DNA of 31,846 nucleotides from CAVQFC01 sp036497895 (lineage in GTDB: Bacteria; Acidobacteriota; Vicinamibacteria; Vicinamibacterales; CAVVIG01), in assembly GCA_036497895.1 (NCBI GenBank), contig DASXIR010000263.1, forward strand, positions 1-31,846, read 5' to 3'. A program made the translations under genes and the position numbers. Below the pieces are notes generated by a model. The model had not been told where the DNA came from. It saw only the letters and a list, made by a program, of their open reading frames with translations, and did no database searches. Position 1 is the first letter of the stretch, and every line of letters starts with the position of its first letter. Of the stretch, positions 22,178-29,851 are shown one piece after another.

Positions 22178-23686
22178 CTACCAGTCCGTCGACCGGTAGT
22201 CCTTGAGGAACTGTCCCCAGACATGCGCGCCGGTGTTGAACCCACGGATGATGGGCGCCACAATCCGTGCGGCGCCGTCAACGCTGTCGAGCGGCGGGTG
22301 AAAGCGATGGTCGGCGGTCTTGCGCTCGGCGATGTCCGCCGGATCCTCGTCGGTCACCCAGCCGGTGTCCACGCTGTTCATGTGGATGCCGTCGTTGTAG
22401 TAATCGGTCGCCGCGGTCCGCGTCATCATGTTGAGCGCGGCCTTGGCCATGTTGGTATGCGGATGCCTGGTGGTCTTGAAGCTGCGATAGAACTGGCCCT
22501 CGACCGCCGAGACATTGACGATGTGCTTGTCGCGCGTCGCGACGCGCAGCATCAACGGCTTCAGCCGTGCGTTGAAGAGGAACGGCGCGATCGCGTTGAC
22601 CAGCTGCACTTCGAGCAATTCGACCGACGGCACTTCGGCGAGCAGCATCCGCCACGAGTTGCGCCCGCGCAGATCCACCTGCTGGAAGTCCTGATCGAGC
22701 CGGCCACGCGGAAAGAGATCCGTCTGCGCCTGGAACTCTTCCGGCAACAGCGGGATCTGCGACAGCTGCGCCGACGCGCCGGTTCGGACGCCGCCGCGAA
22801 GCTCGAGCTCGCGGCGGTCGCTGCCGGCGTTGCCGAGCAGCTTGCGAACGTGGTCCGGCATCTGTCGCAGCGCGGCGGTCTCGCCGGCCATCATGTGCGC
22901 GTAGAACTCCGGCGGCCGCCGGACGGTCTGACAGGCGTTGTTGATGATGAAGTCGAGCCGGTCGCGCGTCGCGACCAGGTTGTGGCAGAAGGCCTCGACG
23001 CTCGGCGTGTGACGCAGGTCGAGGCCCACAATCTCGAGACGATCGCCCCACTCGGAGAAATCGGGCTCGTCGGCATAGCGTGCGGCGGCGTTGCGCGGGA
23101 AGCGCGTCGTGACGATCAGCCTGGCGCCGCAGCGGAGCAGCTTCAGCCCCGCCTGGTAGCCGATCTTGACGCGCCCGCCGGTCAGCAGCGCCACGCGTCC
23201 GCCCAGATCCGCGAGTTCGGTGCGCGCGGCGAAGTTCTCTGCGGCGCAGGCCGGACACAACTGGTCGTAGAAGGGATGGATCTGCGAGTAGGCCTGCTTG
23301 CAGACGTAGCAGTCGCGGCCGGCCCCGGAAACGCGCGGCGGCGGCTCACCCTCGTCCGCTTCGAGATCGCGCGGATCGAAATCCTTCGGCGGAAACACCG
23401 TGGGCGTCGTGACGGCGGCGCGACGGCGCAACGCGCGAATGCCGGTGTCGTGGAGCGCAGCCTCCTCGCGTCGAATCGCCGCGGTCTTGCGCTCGCGCGC
23501 TTCGATCCTGGTGCGTTTGCGGATTGCGCGCGGGTCGGGAGTGGTGAACGCGGCGATGGCACGATGGAAACGGGCCCGATCGGCGACCGACAAGTCGTCC
23601 AGCAGACGCCAGTCCGCGGCCACCCGCTCCAGCAGTCCGGTCAATTCCCGCAGCGCATCGCCTGCGAGCGAAGACTTGGTCGGCAT
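22178..23686 (-). CDS. Atypical SDR-fold protein with N-terminal four-cysteine module
   Basis: A 502-aa protein whose C-terminal two-thirds is a short-chain dehydrogenase-like Rossmann domain: TGGRVKIG (169-176, nucleotide loop), DLRHTPSV (223-230), IINNA (247-251), VNVSA (390-394) and a canonical-position lysine in MAKAAL (K415). The residue four before that lysine, normally catalytic Tyr, is Thr411, so ordinary SDR chemistry is doubtful. Residues 1-110 are basic and helical. C126, C129, C144 and C147 form a CxxC...CxxC zinc-ribbon-like module directly before the Rossmann fold. An insert at about 258-345 lies after the NNA motif. ATG 23686 starts 5 nt after the GNAT stop; codons further upstream belong to the GNAT reading region. 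It is the last gene of the DinB operon. Confidence 0.78.
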   Translation of the reverse strand: MPTKSSLAGDALRELTGLLERVAADWRLLDDLSVADRARFHRAIAAFTTPDPRAIRKRTRIEARERKTAAIRREEAALHDTGIRALRRRAAVTTPTVFPPKDFDPRDLEADEGEPPPRVSGAGRDCYVCKQAYSQIHPFYDQLCPACAAENFAARTELADLGGRVALLTGGRVKIGYQAGLKLLRCGARLIVTTRFPRNAAARYADEPDFSEWGDRLEIVGLDLRHTPSVEAFCHNLVATRDRLDFIINNACQTVRRPPEFYAHMMAGETAALRQMPDHVRKLLGNAGSDRRELELRGGVRTGASAQLSQIPLLPEEFQAQTDLFPRGRLDQDFQQVDLRGRNSWRMLLAEVPSVELLEVQLVNAIAPFLFNARLKPLMLRVATRDKHIVNVSAVEGQFYRSFKTTRHPHTNMAKAALNMMTRTAATDYYNDGIHMNSVDTGWVTDEDPADIAERKTADHRFHPPLDSVDGAARIVAPIIRGFNTGAHVWGQFLKDYRSTDW

Positions 23687-23691
23687 CTCGA

Positions 23692-24186
23692 TCAGGACTC
23701 CGCCAACCGCGGCAGCTCGTCGCCGGTGACGCGGAATACGGTCCAGGCATCCATCGGCGCCGCACCGAGCTTTTTGTAGAAGCCGATCGCCGGCTCGTTC
23801 CAATTGAGCACCGCCCATTCGAGGCGGCCGCAACCGCGTTCGATCGCGAGCGCCGCGAGATGAGCCAGGAGGCGCTTGCCGAATCCGCGTCCCCGCCATT
23901 CGGGCGCGACGTAGAGATCCTCCAGGTAAATACCGGGCTGGCCGAGAAACGTCGAGTAGTTGCCGAAGAACAATGCGAAGCCCGCCACCGTATCACCGGC
24001 GTAGCCAATCACCACCTCGGCGGCCGGCCGCGGGCCGAACAGCGATTGCCGCAGCTTCTCCTCGGTCGCAGTCACGTCGGCCGACATCCGCTCGTACTCG
24101 GCCAGCGCTCTGATCAGCTGCAGGATCACCGGCACGTCGTGCTCGGTGGCGCGTTCGATCCGAAATTCCGTGTCGCTCGCGCTCAT
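23692..24186 (-). CDS. GNAT acetyltransferase, SSAT (diamine/thialysine)-like
   Basis: A 164-aa cytosolic N-acetyltransferase using acetyl-CoA. The acetyl-CoA loop RGRGFGKRLL (98-107) follows GIYLEDLYVAPEW. The block YSTFLGQPGIYLEDL, the strand WAVLNWNEPAIGFYKKLGA and the full length match the spermidine/spermine N1-acetyltransferase-like group, whose members acetylate polyamines or thialysine. The substrate here is inferred only at family level. ATG 24186 overlaps the TGA of the YdeI-like gene as ATGA, so the two are translationally coupled. The open frame extends upstream but only as a shadow. Confidence 0.88.
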   Translation of the reverse strand: MSASDTEFRIERATEHDVPVILQLIRALAEYERMSADVTATEEKLRQSLFGPRPAAEVVIGYAGDTVAGFALFFGNYSTFLGQPGIYLEDLYVAPEWRGRGFGKRLLAHLAALAIERGCGRLEWAVLNWNEPAIGFYKKLGAAPMDAWTVFRVTGDELPRLAES

Positions 24187-24749
24187 CGAATCCGTTTCCC
24201 TTCCGCGGAATGGGCGATCAACCTGTTCAGCCGACGCGTCCGGGTCTCGTCCTGCTTTGCGCTGGTTACCCAATACGTGAGCAGCTTCCGGTAACCCGCC
24301 GGTTGCGCGCAGAAGAATGTCCACGCCTTCGCATCGGCCCGGAACGCTGTTTCGAGCGACCGATCGAACGCTGCGTGCGCGCGTTCGTACGAGTATCGGC
24401 CGGTCTTGCGTTGATCGCGCTTCGCGAACACCTCGTGCCCTGGCGCGGCCACACGCCTCTCGGCCGCCAGCTGTCCGAACCGTCTGGTGTTGACCACGCT
24501 CCACGTGCTGCTGGGCGTTCGCGGCGTGAAGCGGTGCATGTAGCGCTGGTCGTCTATTTTCTTCTTCAGGCCGTCGATCCAGCCGAAGCACAGCGCCTCG
24601 TCCACGGCATCGAGATAGGCGAGGCCGGGCTTGCCGGAGCTCTTCCGGAAAAACCCGACCCAAAGCTCGTCAACGGCGTCATGCCGCTTCCCGAGCCAGG
24701 CGCGAAACTCCGTCGGCGACTTGAAGAACCGCGCCACCGGCTGCTTCAT
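24183..24749 (-). CDS. YdeI/OmdA family protein (bacteriocin-protection-like)
   Basis: A 188-aa soluble protein of the YdeI/OmpD-associated family. The core ELWVGFFRKSSGKPGLAYLDAVDEALCFGWIDGLKK is diagnostic, followed by FTPRTPSSTWS and a C-terminal lysine/arginine-rich helical region ending TRTRRLNRLIAHSAEGKRI, also typical. Family members are small stress-related proteins; some are annotated as protecting against bacteriocins or antimicrobial peptides, and the mechanism is unsettled. ATG 24749 overlaps the DinB TGA as ATGA, and its own TGA overlaps the GNAT ATG. Confidence 0.88.
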   Translation of the reverse strand: MKQPVARFFKSPTEFRAWLGKRHDAVDELWVGFFRKSSGKPGLAYLDAVDEALCFGWIDGLKKKIDDQRYMHRFTPRTPSSTWSVVNTRRFGQLAAERRVAAPGHEVFAKRDQRKTGRYSYERAHAAFDRSLETAFRADAKAWTFFCAQPAGYRKLLTYWVTSAKQDETRTRRLNRLIAHSAEGKRIR

Positions 24750-25207
24750 AACGCCTTGCGCAGCAGCGCAATCTGGCCGCCGTGATACGTGCCATGTTCG
24801 ACGATACCGTGGAGGAGCGTGTCGACTGAATAGGGCAAATCAGGCACTTTCGCGTCGAGATGATCGTCGGTCAACTCGCGCGCGTCGGCGGCGAGCATCC
24901 GGTAACTCTCGCGCATGCCCTCTACGGCCAGGTGCCAGGCTTCCGGACCGTCCGCCGTGACCGGCGGCCAGTCCTGCTCGGGCGTCGGGTCGCCGAGCGC
25001 CTCGCCGCGAAGCCGATCGCGGGCAATGTCCGACCATGATGTGATGTGCAGCACCAGTTCCCAGATGCTGTGCGCCGCCGGAATGGGCCTGCTTGCGGCG
25101 TGTTTGTGGTTCACGCCGTCGAGCACTTCAGAAAGGGCGGGCCCGTGCCACATCGGACCGGTCACTGTCCACTCGATATGCCTGGCTAACCTCGTCGCTC
25201 GACTCAT
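24746..25207 (-). CDS. DinB-like four-helix metal-binding protein
   Basis: A 153-aa DinB/YfiT-like bundle. The metal triad pattern is visible: H54 in LVLHITSWSD, and H138 with H142 in EHGTYHGGQ, the family's C-terminal signature. Members include thiol-dependent transferases using bacillithiol, mycothiol or glutathione, and DNA-damage-induced proteins; the activity here is not known. ATG 25207 is the first gene of a four-gene operon (DinB, YdeI, GNAT, SDR) joined by stop/start overlaps or a 5-nt gap. It is divergent from the ADOP permease gene with only 39 bp between them. Confidence 0.87.
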   Translation of the reverse strand: MSRATRLARHIEWTVTGPMWHGPALSEVLDGVNHKHAASRPIPAAHSIWELVLHITSWSDIARDRLRGEALGDPTPEQDWPPVTADGPEAWHLAVEGMRESYRMLAADARELTDDHLDAKVPDLPYSVDTLLHGIVEHGTYHGGQIALLRKAL

Positions 25208-25246
25208 AAACCATTTGTCCCCGGCAGACGTCTACTCATTCACATT
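25208..25246. promoter_or_regulatory. 39-bp divergent promoter region
   Basis: This is the only space between the DinB operon (-) and the permease gene (+). Both genes must be driven from here or from inside each other. No clear -10/-35 pair, ribosome site or operator palindrome is visible. Confidence 0.4.
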
Positions 25247-27742
25247 ATGCCCAACCTGAAGTTCGCGCTTCGCACCCTCTTCAAGACTCCATTCGTCACG
25301 ATTGTCGCGATCGTGTCGCTGGCGCTGGGCATCGGCGCAAACGCCGCGATCTTCTCGATGTTCAACCAGCTGCTGCTGCGGCCGCTGCCAGTAGCCGGGC
25401 CGGAGCGCCTGGTGAACCTGCGCGTGCCCGGTCCCAAACCGGGGTCACAGTCGTGCGGCACCGCGGGCGATTGCGACGATGTGTTCAGCTACCCGATGTT
25501 CAAGGACCTGTCGCAGGCCCAGTCGTCCTTGACCGGAATCGCCGGACACGTCAGCTTCGGCGCAAATCTCAGCGTCCACGGCCAGACCCAGAGCGCGGAA
25601 GGCCTGCTGGTCTCGGGCAGCTATTTTCCCGTACTCGGCGTGCAAGCGGCCGCGGGCCGGCTGTTGACGCCAGACGACGACCGCACGCCTGGCGAGTCGC
25701 ATGTGGTGGTCGTCAGCTACGCGTACTGGCAGAACCGGCTCGCATCCGATCCGGCCGCAATCGGCCAACCGCTCACCGTCAACGGTCAGGTCATGACCAT
25801 CGTCGGCGTCGCTCCGCGCGGGTTCAATGGGACGACGCTGGGCATCAAGCCGGCGGTGTTCGCGCCGATCACGATGCGCGGCTTTTCCGATCCCTTCAAG
25901 GACTTCGACAATCGCCGCAGCTATTGGATCTACTCATTCGCCCGTCTGAAACCAGGCGTGTCGATCGAGCAGGCTCGCGCCGCTCTCGCCGCTCCGTACC
26001 GCGCCATCGTCAACGACGTCGAGGCACCTCTGCAAAAGGGAATGAGCGAGCAGACAATGACGCGGTTCAGGAACAAGCCGATCATCCTCGAGCCGGGCAG
26101 CCGCGGCCAGAGCCGCGTGTCCGGCCAGGCGAAGGCGCCGCTGACGCTCTTGCTCGGCGTCACTGCGTTCGTGCTCCTGATTGCCTGCGCCAATATCGCC
26201 AACCTGCTGCTTGCGCGCGGCGCTTCCCGATCGGCGGAGATGGCGGTACGGCTGTCGATCGGTGCGGGCCGTTGGCAACTAATTCGTCAACTGCTCGGCG
26301 AGTCGTGCCTGCTTGCGCTGTTCGGCGGGGTCGGCGGTTTGGTGGTCGCGCAGTGGACGCTGAACCTGATGTCCTCGCTGCTGCCGCCAGAGGCGCTCGA
26401 CACGTTCACCCTCGCGGTCGATCCGGTGGTGATGCTGTTCGCGGCGGCGCTGGCGATCGGCACCGGTCTCCTGTTCGGACTGTTTCCGGCGCTGCACAGC
26501 ACACGGCCGGACTTGATCTCGTCGCTGAAGGGCCAGAGCGGTCAACCGTCCGGCGCGCGCGCGGCGGCGCGGTTCCGCACGTTGCTCGCGACCTTCCAAA
26601 TCGCAATGTCGATGGCATTGCTGGTGTCGGCGGGACTCTTCACCAAAAGCCTGGTCAACGTCAGCCGCGTCGACCTCGGGTTGAAGCCGGACAACATCAT
26701 CATGTTCGGCTTGTCGCCGGTCTTGAACGGCTATACGCCGGAACGAACGCGGCAATTCTTCGAACGTGTAGAGAACGAGCTCGCGGCGCTGCCGGGCGTG
26801 TCCGGAGTCACCAGTTCGACGGTGACGCTGCTCAGCGGCAGCAACTGGGGCAACAACGTCAAGGTCGAGGGCTTCGAGGCCGGCCCCGACACCGACGCGA
26901 ACTCGTCGTTCAACGAAGTCGGTCCCGGCTACTTCTCCACGCTCGGCATCCCGATCATCAGCGGCCGTGAGTTTACGCGCGCCGACGCCATCGGTGCGCC
27001 CAGGGTGGCGATCGTCAACGAAGCGTTCGCGAAGAAATTCAATCTGGGACGCAACCCGATCGGCAAGCACATGAACAACAAGGGCGCCGAGACCGCGCTG
27101 ACGATCGAGATTGTCGGGTTCATCCGGAACGCGAAGTACAGCGAGGTCAAGCAGCAGATCCCGCCGGTCTTCTTCATGCCGTATCGCCAGGACGAACGGC
27201 TCGGCGACCTCACCTTCTACGTCAGGACCGCCGCCGATCCCGAACCGTTCATGACCAACATTCCGAAGGTGATTGCCGGGCTCGACGCCAACCTGCCGGT
27301 CGAACGGCTGCGGACGCTGCCGAAGCAGATTCAGGAGAACGTGTTCCTCGATCGGTTCATCAGCGTCTTGTCGGCGGCGTTTGCCTGTCTGGCGACGCTG
27401 CTTGCGGCGATCGGACTGTACGGCGTGCTGGCCTACACGGTGACGCAGCGGACGCGTGAGATCGGCTTGCGTATGGCGCTGGGCGCGGCGCCGTCGCGGG
27501 TGCGGGCGATGGTGATGCGCCAGGTCGGGCTGATGATCGCCGGCGGCGGCGCGATCGGACTGATTGCCGCAGCCGGCCTCGGCAGGCTCGCGCAGTCGTT
27601 GCTGTTCGAGCTGACCGGATCCGACCCGCTCGTGCTGACCGGGGCCGCGATTGCCCTGACGCTGGTCGCTCTCGCGGCCGGATTCATTCCGGCGTATCGA
27701 GCATCTCAGGTCGAGCCGATGCGCGCGTTGCGTTACGAGTAG
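25247..27742 (+). CDS. ADOP-type orphan duplicated permease (MacB/FtsX family)
   Basis: An 831-aa inner-membrane protein with two MacB_PCD-FtsX modules in one chain, as in the acidobacterial duplicated orphan permease (ADOP) family. Module one: helix 16-36 (FVTIVAIVSLALGIGANAAIF), a periplasmic domain to about 285 and three helices from about 300 to 410. Module two starts RFRTLLATFQIAMSMALLVSAGLF, has a second periplasmic domain and ends with three helices, RTREIGLRMALGA between them and AYRASQVEPMRALRYE at the C-terminus, the usual ending. In MacB-like systems such permeases work with a separate ATPase and act as mechanotransmitters or efflux pumps; no ATPase gene is nearby, as the term orphan implies. 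The start has no visible ribosome site. A strong terminator covers the stop. Confidence 0.94.
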   Translation: MPNLKFALRTLFKTPFVTIVAIVSLALGIGANAAIFSMFNQLLLRPLPVAGPERLVNLRVPGPKPGSQSCGTAGDCDDVFSYPMFKDLSQAQSSLTGIAGHVSFGANLSVHGQTQSAEGLLVSGSYFPVLGVQAAAGRLLTPDDDRTPGESHVVVVSYAYWQNRLASDPAAIGQPLTVNGQVMTIVGVAPRGFNGTTLGIKPAVFAPITMRGFSDPFKDFDNRRSYWIYSFARLKPGVSIEQARAALAAPYRAIVNDVEAPLQKGMSEQTMTRFRNKPIILEPGSRGQSRVSGQAKAPLTLLLGVTAFVLLIACANIANLLLARGASRSAEMAVRLSIGAGRWQLIRQLLGESCLLALFGGVGGLVVAQWTLNLMSSLLPPEALDTFTLAVDPVVMLFAAALAIGTGLLFGLFPALHSTRPDLISSLKGQSGQPSGARAAARFRTLLATFQIAMSMALLVSAGLFTKSLVNVSRVDLGLKPDNIIMFGLSPVLNGYTPERTRQFFERVENELAALPGVSGVTSSTVTLLSGSNWGNNVKVEGFEAGPDTDANSSFNEVGPGYFSTLGIPIISGREFTRADAIGAPRVAIVNEAFAKKFNLGRNPIGKHMNNKGAETALTIEIVGFIRNAKYSEVKQQIPPVFFMPYRQDERLGDLTFYVRTAADPEPFMTNIPKVIAGLDANLPVERLRTLPKQIQENVFLDRFISVLSAAFACLATLLAAIGLYGVLAYTVTQRTREIGLRMALGAAPSRVRAMVMRQVGLMIAGGGAIGLIAAAGLGRLAQSLLFELTGSDPLVLTGAAIALTLVALAAGFIPAYRASQVEPMRALRYE

Positions 27743-27761
27743 CGAGTGCTTGCTACTTTTT
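27739..27761 (+). terminator. Intrinsic terminator of the permease gene
   Basis: GTAGCGA (27739-27745) pairs with TTGCTAC (27750-27756, one G:U) around the tetraloop GTGC, followed directly by five T (27757-27761). The permease stop TAG (27740-27742) is inside the left arm. Confidence 0.8.
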
Positions 27762-27798
27762 CATGTACTTCCAGTTGCGCGACTTTCCCTCGCACATC

Positions 27799-28458
27799 TC
27801 AAACATGACGTCGCATCCGATGACCGTCAACCCAGTACGCCCAGACCACGATCAGCCACATCGCCTGCGCCGACCAAGCGACGGCCGTTGCGCTTGGCGG
27901 CGGCGGGCCAAAGACGCTGGCCAGATAAACCACGACGAAAAACAGCACCAGCGACCACAATCCGAACGATCCAACGCGGTCGCGCGGCCGGGTTGCTCGG
28001 GCGTACAACGCGACGCCGGCTGCAAAGATCGCAAACTCCGCCGTCAGCGTCCCCACCGTCGAATTCCATAACCCGAGGCCAAGCCGATCGGCGCCGTGAA
28101 AGGTCAAGGGCATGTCGGGACGGTGAGTGATGTAGTCCAGCAGCCAGTGACTGAGCACAAGCATCGCCAGCAGTGCGGCGACTGGCGGCCGAACGCGCCC
28201 GAGCACCACATACGCGACTCCGAACATGGTTCCCCAGAGGGCGAGGCCGAGCAGGCTGTGTGAATAGGGATAGCTGATGAAATTCAGGGGCGTCACGACC
28301 GTCGCCCCCGGCTGCACGTCAACACGCTCGATACCCAGCAGTACCAGGGTCGGCCACAGCAGGTCGGCGAACTGCGCAGCAACGAAGAAGGTCCCGAGCG
28401 AAACGGCCGGCGCGGCTTTCTTGGCGCCAAACCCGAGGCCGAAGTGTCCAAGGAACAT
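27799..28458 (-). CDS. YbcI/DUF457-like inner-membrane protein
   Basis: A 219-aa polytopic membrane protein with about five or six helices. The N-terminal MFLGHFGLGFGAKKAAP, the FADLLWP motif after the first helix, YPYSHSLLGLALWG and LSHWLLDYITHRPD resemble the LexA-regulated/YbcI-type 'metal-dependent hydrolase' membrane family. There the conserved H/D residues (HFG, FAD, SHS, SHWLLD, HRPD) would form a metal site in the membrane. Function is unproven. ATG 28458 shares one base with the YaeQ stop (TGATG), so it is coupled to yaeQ. It converges with the permease gene. Confidence 0.75.
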   Translation of the reverse strand: MFLGHFGLGFGAKKAAPAVSLGTFFVAAQFADLLWPTLVLLGIERVDVQPGATVVTPLNFISYPYSHSLLGLALWGTMFGVAYVVLGRVRPPVAALLAMLVLSHWLLDYITHRPDMPLTFHGADRLGLGLWNSTVGTLTAEFAIFAAGVALYARATRPRDRVGSFGLWSLVLFFVVVYLASVFGPPPPSATAVAWSAQAMWLIVVWAYWVDGHRMRRHV

Positions 28459-28994
28459 CAGCGCTCCAGTTGCAAGACCCTGCCGGTAAGGTTGTCCGAC
28501 CCGATCGAAAGGTAAAGCTCGCGGTCAGTCACCGACACACTGAAATCGACGCGCCGTTCCAGTCGCGCTACGAGCGCATCGATCAAGGGTCGATCGATAG
28601 CGTAAAGCTCGAGCTCGTCGGCGCGGTGAATTTTCTCGCCTGCCAGCTGCTTGAGATATTGCGTCGGTTCCTTGTGCGTGTAGACGGCGACTCGCCTCGC
28701 CGCCTTCGAGGCGCGGTGGAGCCGGGCGGCGTCGGGCGTGCCGATGTCGATCCAGCTGACGATGGCGCCGGTGAGATCGCGGATGGCGATGGTGGGCTCG
28801 TCCGGATCCGAAACGCCGCGAGAGAATTCGATCCCTTCAACGTACTCGAGGAGGTACGCGAGCAGCCTGGTGACGAGATACTCTTCCGATTCGGACGGAT
28901 GCCTCGCGACCCGGAGCGCAAGCGACTCGTAAACCTGACGATCGGCATCGGCAAGCTCGACGTCGAAGTTGTAAATGGTGGCGGTCAGCGACAT
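28458..28994 (-). CDS. yaeQ: YaeQ family protein
   Basis: A 178-aa soluble protein of the YaeQ family. It shows SLTATIYNFDVELADADRQVYE (1-22), RVARHPSESEEYLVTRLLAYLLEY, PTIAIRDLTGAIVSWIDIGTPDA (IWIE/PD-(D/E)XK-like core strands) and RVAVYTHK. The fold is related to PD-(D/E)XK nucleases. E. coli YaeQ has been linked to suppression of rfaH loss, but the biochemical role is unsettled. The length is normal. ATG 28994 has no ribosome site: the region upstream is the heptad array that begins at the methyltransferase stop. Confidence 0.92.
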   Translation of the reverse strand: MSLTATIYNFDVELADADRQVYESLALRVARHPSESEEYLVTRLLAYLLEYVEGIEFSRGVSDPDEPTIAIRDLTGAIVSWIDIGTPDAARLHRASKAARRVAVYTHKEPTQYLKQLAGEKIHRADELELYAIDRPLIDALVARLERRVDFSVSVTDRELYLSIGSDNLTGRVLQLER

Positions 28995-29015
28995 TCGTTA
29001 TCAGTCAGCAATCTA

Positions 29016-29099
29016 AGCTATCAGCTATCAGCCATCAGCCATCAGCCATCAGCCATCAGCCATCAGCCATCAGCCATTAGCCATTAGCCATTAGCCATT
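29016..29099. repeat. Twelve-unit heptad tandem array
   Basis: Exact 7-bp tandem units on the + strand: 2 x AGCTATC (29016-29029), 6 x AGCCATC (29030-29071) and 4 x AGCCATT (29072-29099), with block-wise single-base variants. It fills the gap between the methyltransferase and YaeQ genes and enters the 3' end of the methyltransferase, whose TAA stop (29093-29091) is part of a unit. On the - strand every unit contains TAA, TGA or TAG-type triplets in shifting frame. Confidence 0.95.
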
Positions 29100-29849
29100 A
29101 GACGGCCGTACGGCAGCGAAGCGCAGGCGTGTGTAGTCTGCCCACCAGCCTCGTTCAGCATCGTGGAGCTTCGGCGCCACGGCATCACGTACCTCTTCGG
29201 CCAGCGCTCGCCGCTCGGCCTTCGGAATCGTGCCGAGCAACGGGTGGGCGAATGTTTCCAGCCAGTCAGCGATGTCACCGGGAAGCGGCGTCGGCCTGTC
29301 GAACAACGTGATCATCTCGATCGCGAAGCCATGTCGCTCCAGCATGTGGCGATAGCGGTCCGCGGTCGGAAAAAACCAGGGGTCGGCCGCAGCACCATCG
29401 ACGCCGCGACGCGCCAACGCGTCGTACAGCGCGAGACGAACGGTTTCAACGCACCCGGCGCCGCCGAATTCAGCGACAAATCGACCTCCAGGCTTCAGGG
29501 CGCGAAACACCGAATCGAGCACTCCGTCGGCGTCGCGAATCCAGTGCAAAACGGCGTTGCTGAATACGGCGTCGAATTCGGCGACGAACGGCAGCGACGC
29601 GCCGTCATGGACCCGCGCGTCGAGGCCGCGGGCGAGGGCTCCGGCGACCTGTTCCGGACTGCCGTCGATGGCGACGACCTGACATCCCGCGGCGACGAGC
29701 GTCTCGGTCAGCGCGCCATCGCCACAGCCGAGATCCAGGATTCGTTCGCCCGGCCGCGGCGCCAGCAGTTCGACGACGCCGGCGCCGAGGTTCGAGACGA
29801 AACGCGCCTGACGTTCGTAGCTGATCGGATCCCACTGCTGCGTCGTCAT
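29091..29849 (-). CDS. SAM methyltransferase, trans-aconitate methyltransferase-like
   Basis: A 252-aa cytosolic class I methyltransferase. W6DPISYERQARFVSNLG at the N-terminus, motif I ILDLGCGDG (37-45), VVAIDGSPEQ (motif II), the FDAVFSNAVLHWIRDADGVL block and ALKPGGRFVAEFGG (motif V) resemble trans-aconitate 2-methyltransferase and its relatives; the substrate is not certain. ATG 29849 is 2 nt after the aldolase stop, and the reading frame upstream is a shadow. The last three codons and the stop lie in or at the heptad array, so the original C-terminus may have been replaced. Confidence 0.85.
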   Translation of the reverse strand: MTTQQWDPISYERQARFVSNLGAGVVELLAPRPGERILDLGCGDGALTETLVAAGCQVVAIDGSPEQVAGALARGLDARVHDGASLPFVAEFDAVFSNAVLHWIRDADGVLDSVFRALKPGGRFVAEFGGAGCVETVRLALYDALARRGVDGAAADPWFFPTADRYRHMLERHGFAIEMITLFDRPTPLPGDIADWLETFAHPLLGTIPKAERRALAEEVRDAVAPKLHDAERGWWADYTRLRFAAVRPSNG

Positions 29850-29851
29850 GC

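Noticed and set aside
22022..23779. A 585-aa open frame on the + strand opposite the SDR gene
   Set aside because: Antisense shadow. The - strand frame has Rossmann and cysteine motifs and operon spacing.
29016..29099. CRISPR array
   Set aside because: The units are 7 bp and contiguous with no spacers, and there are no cas genes.
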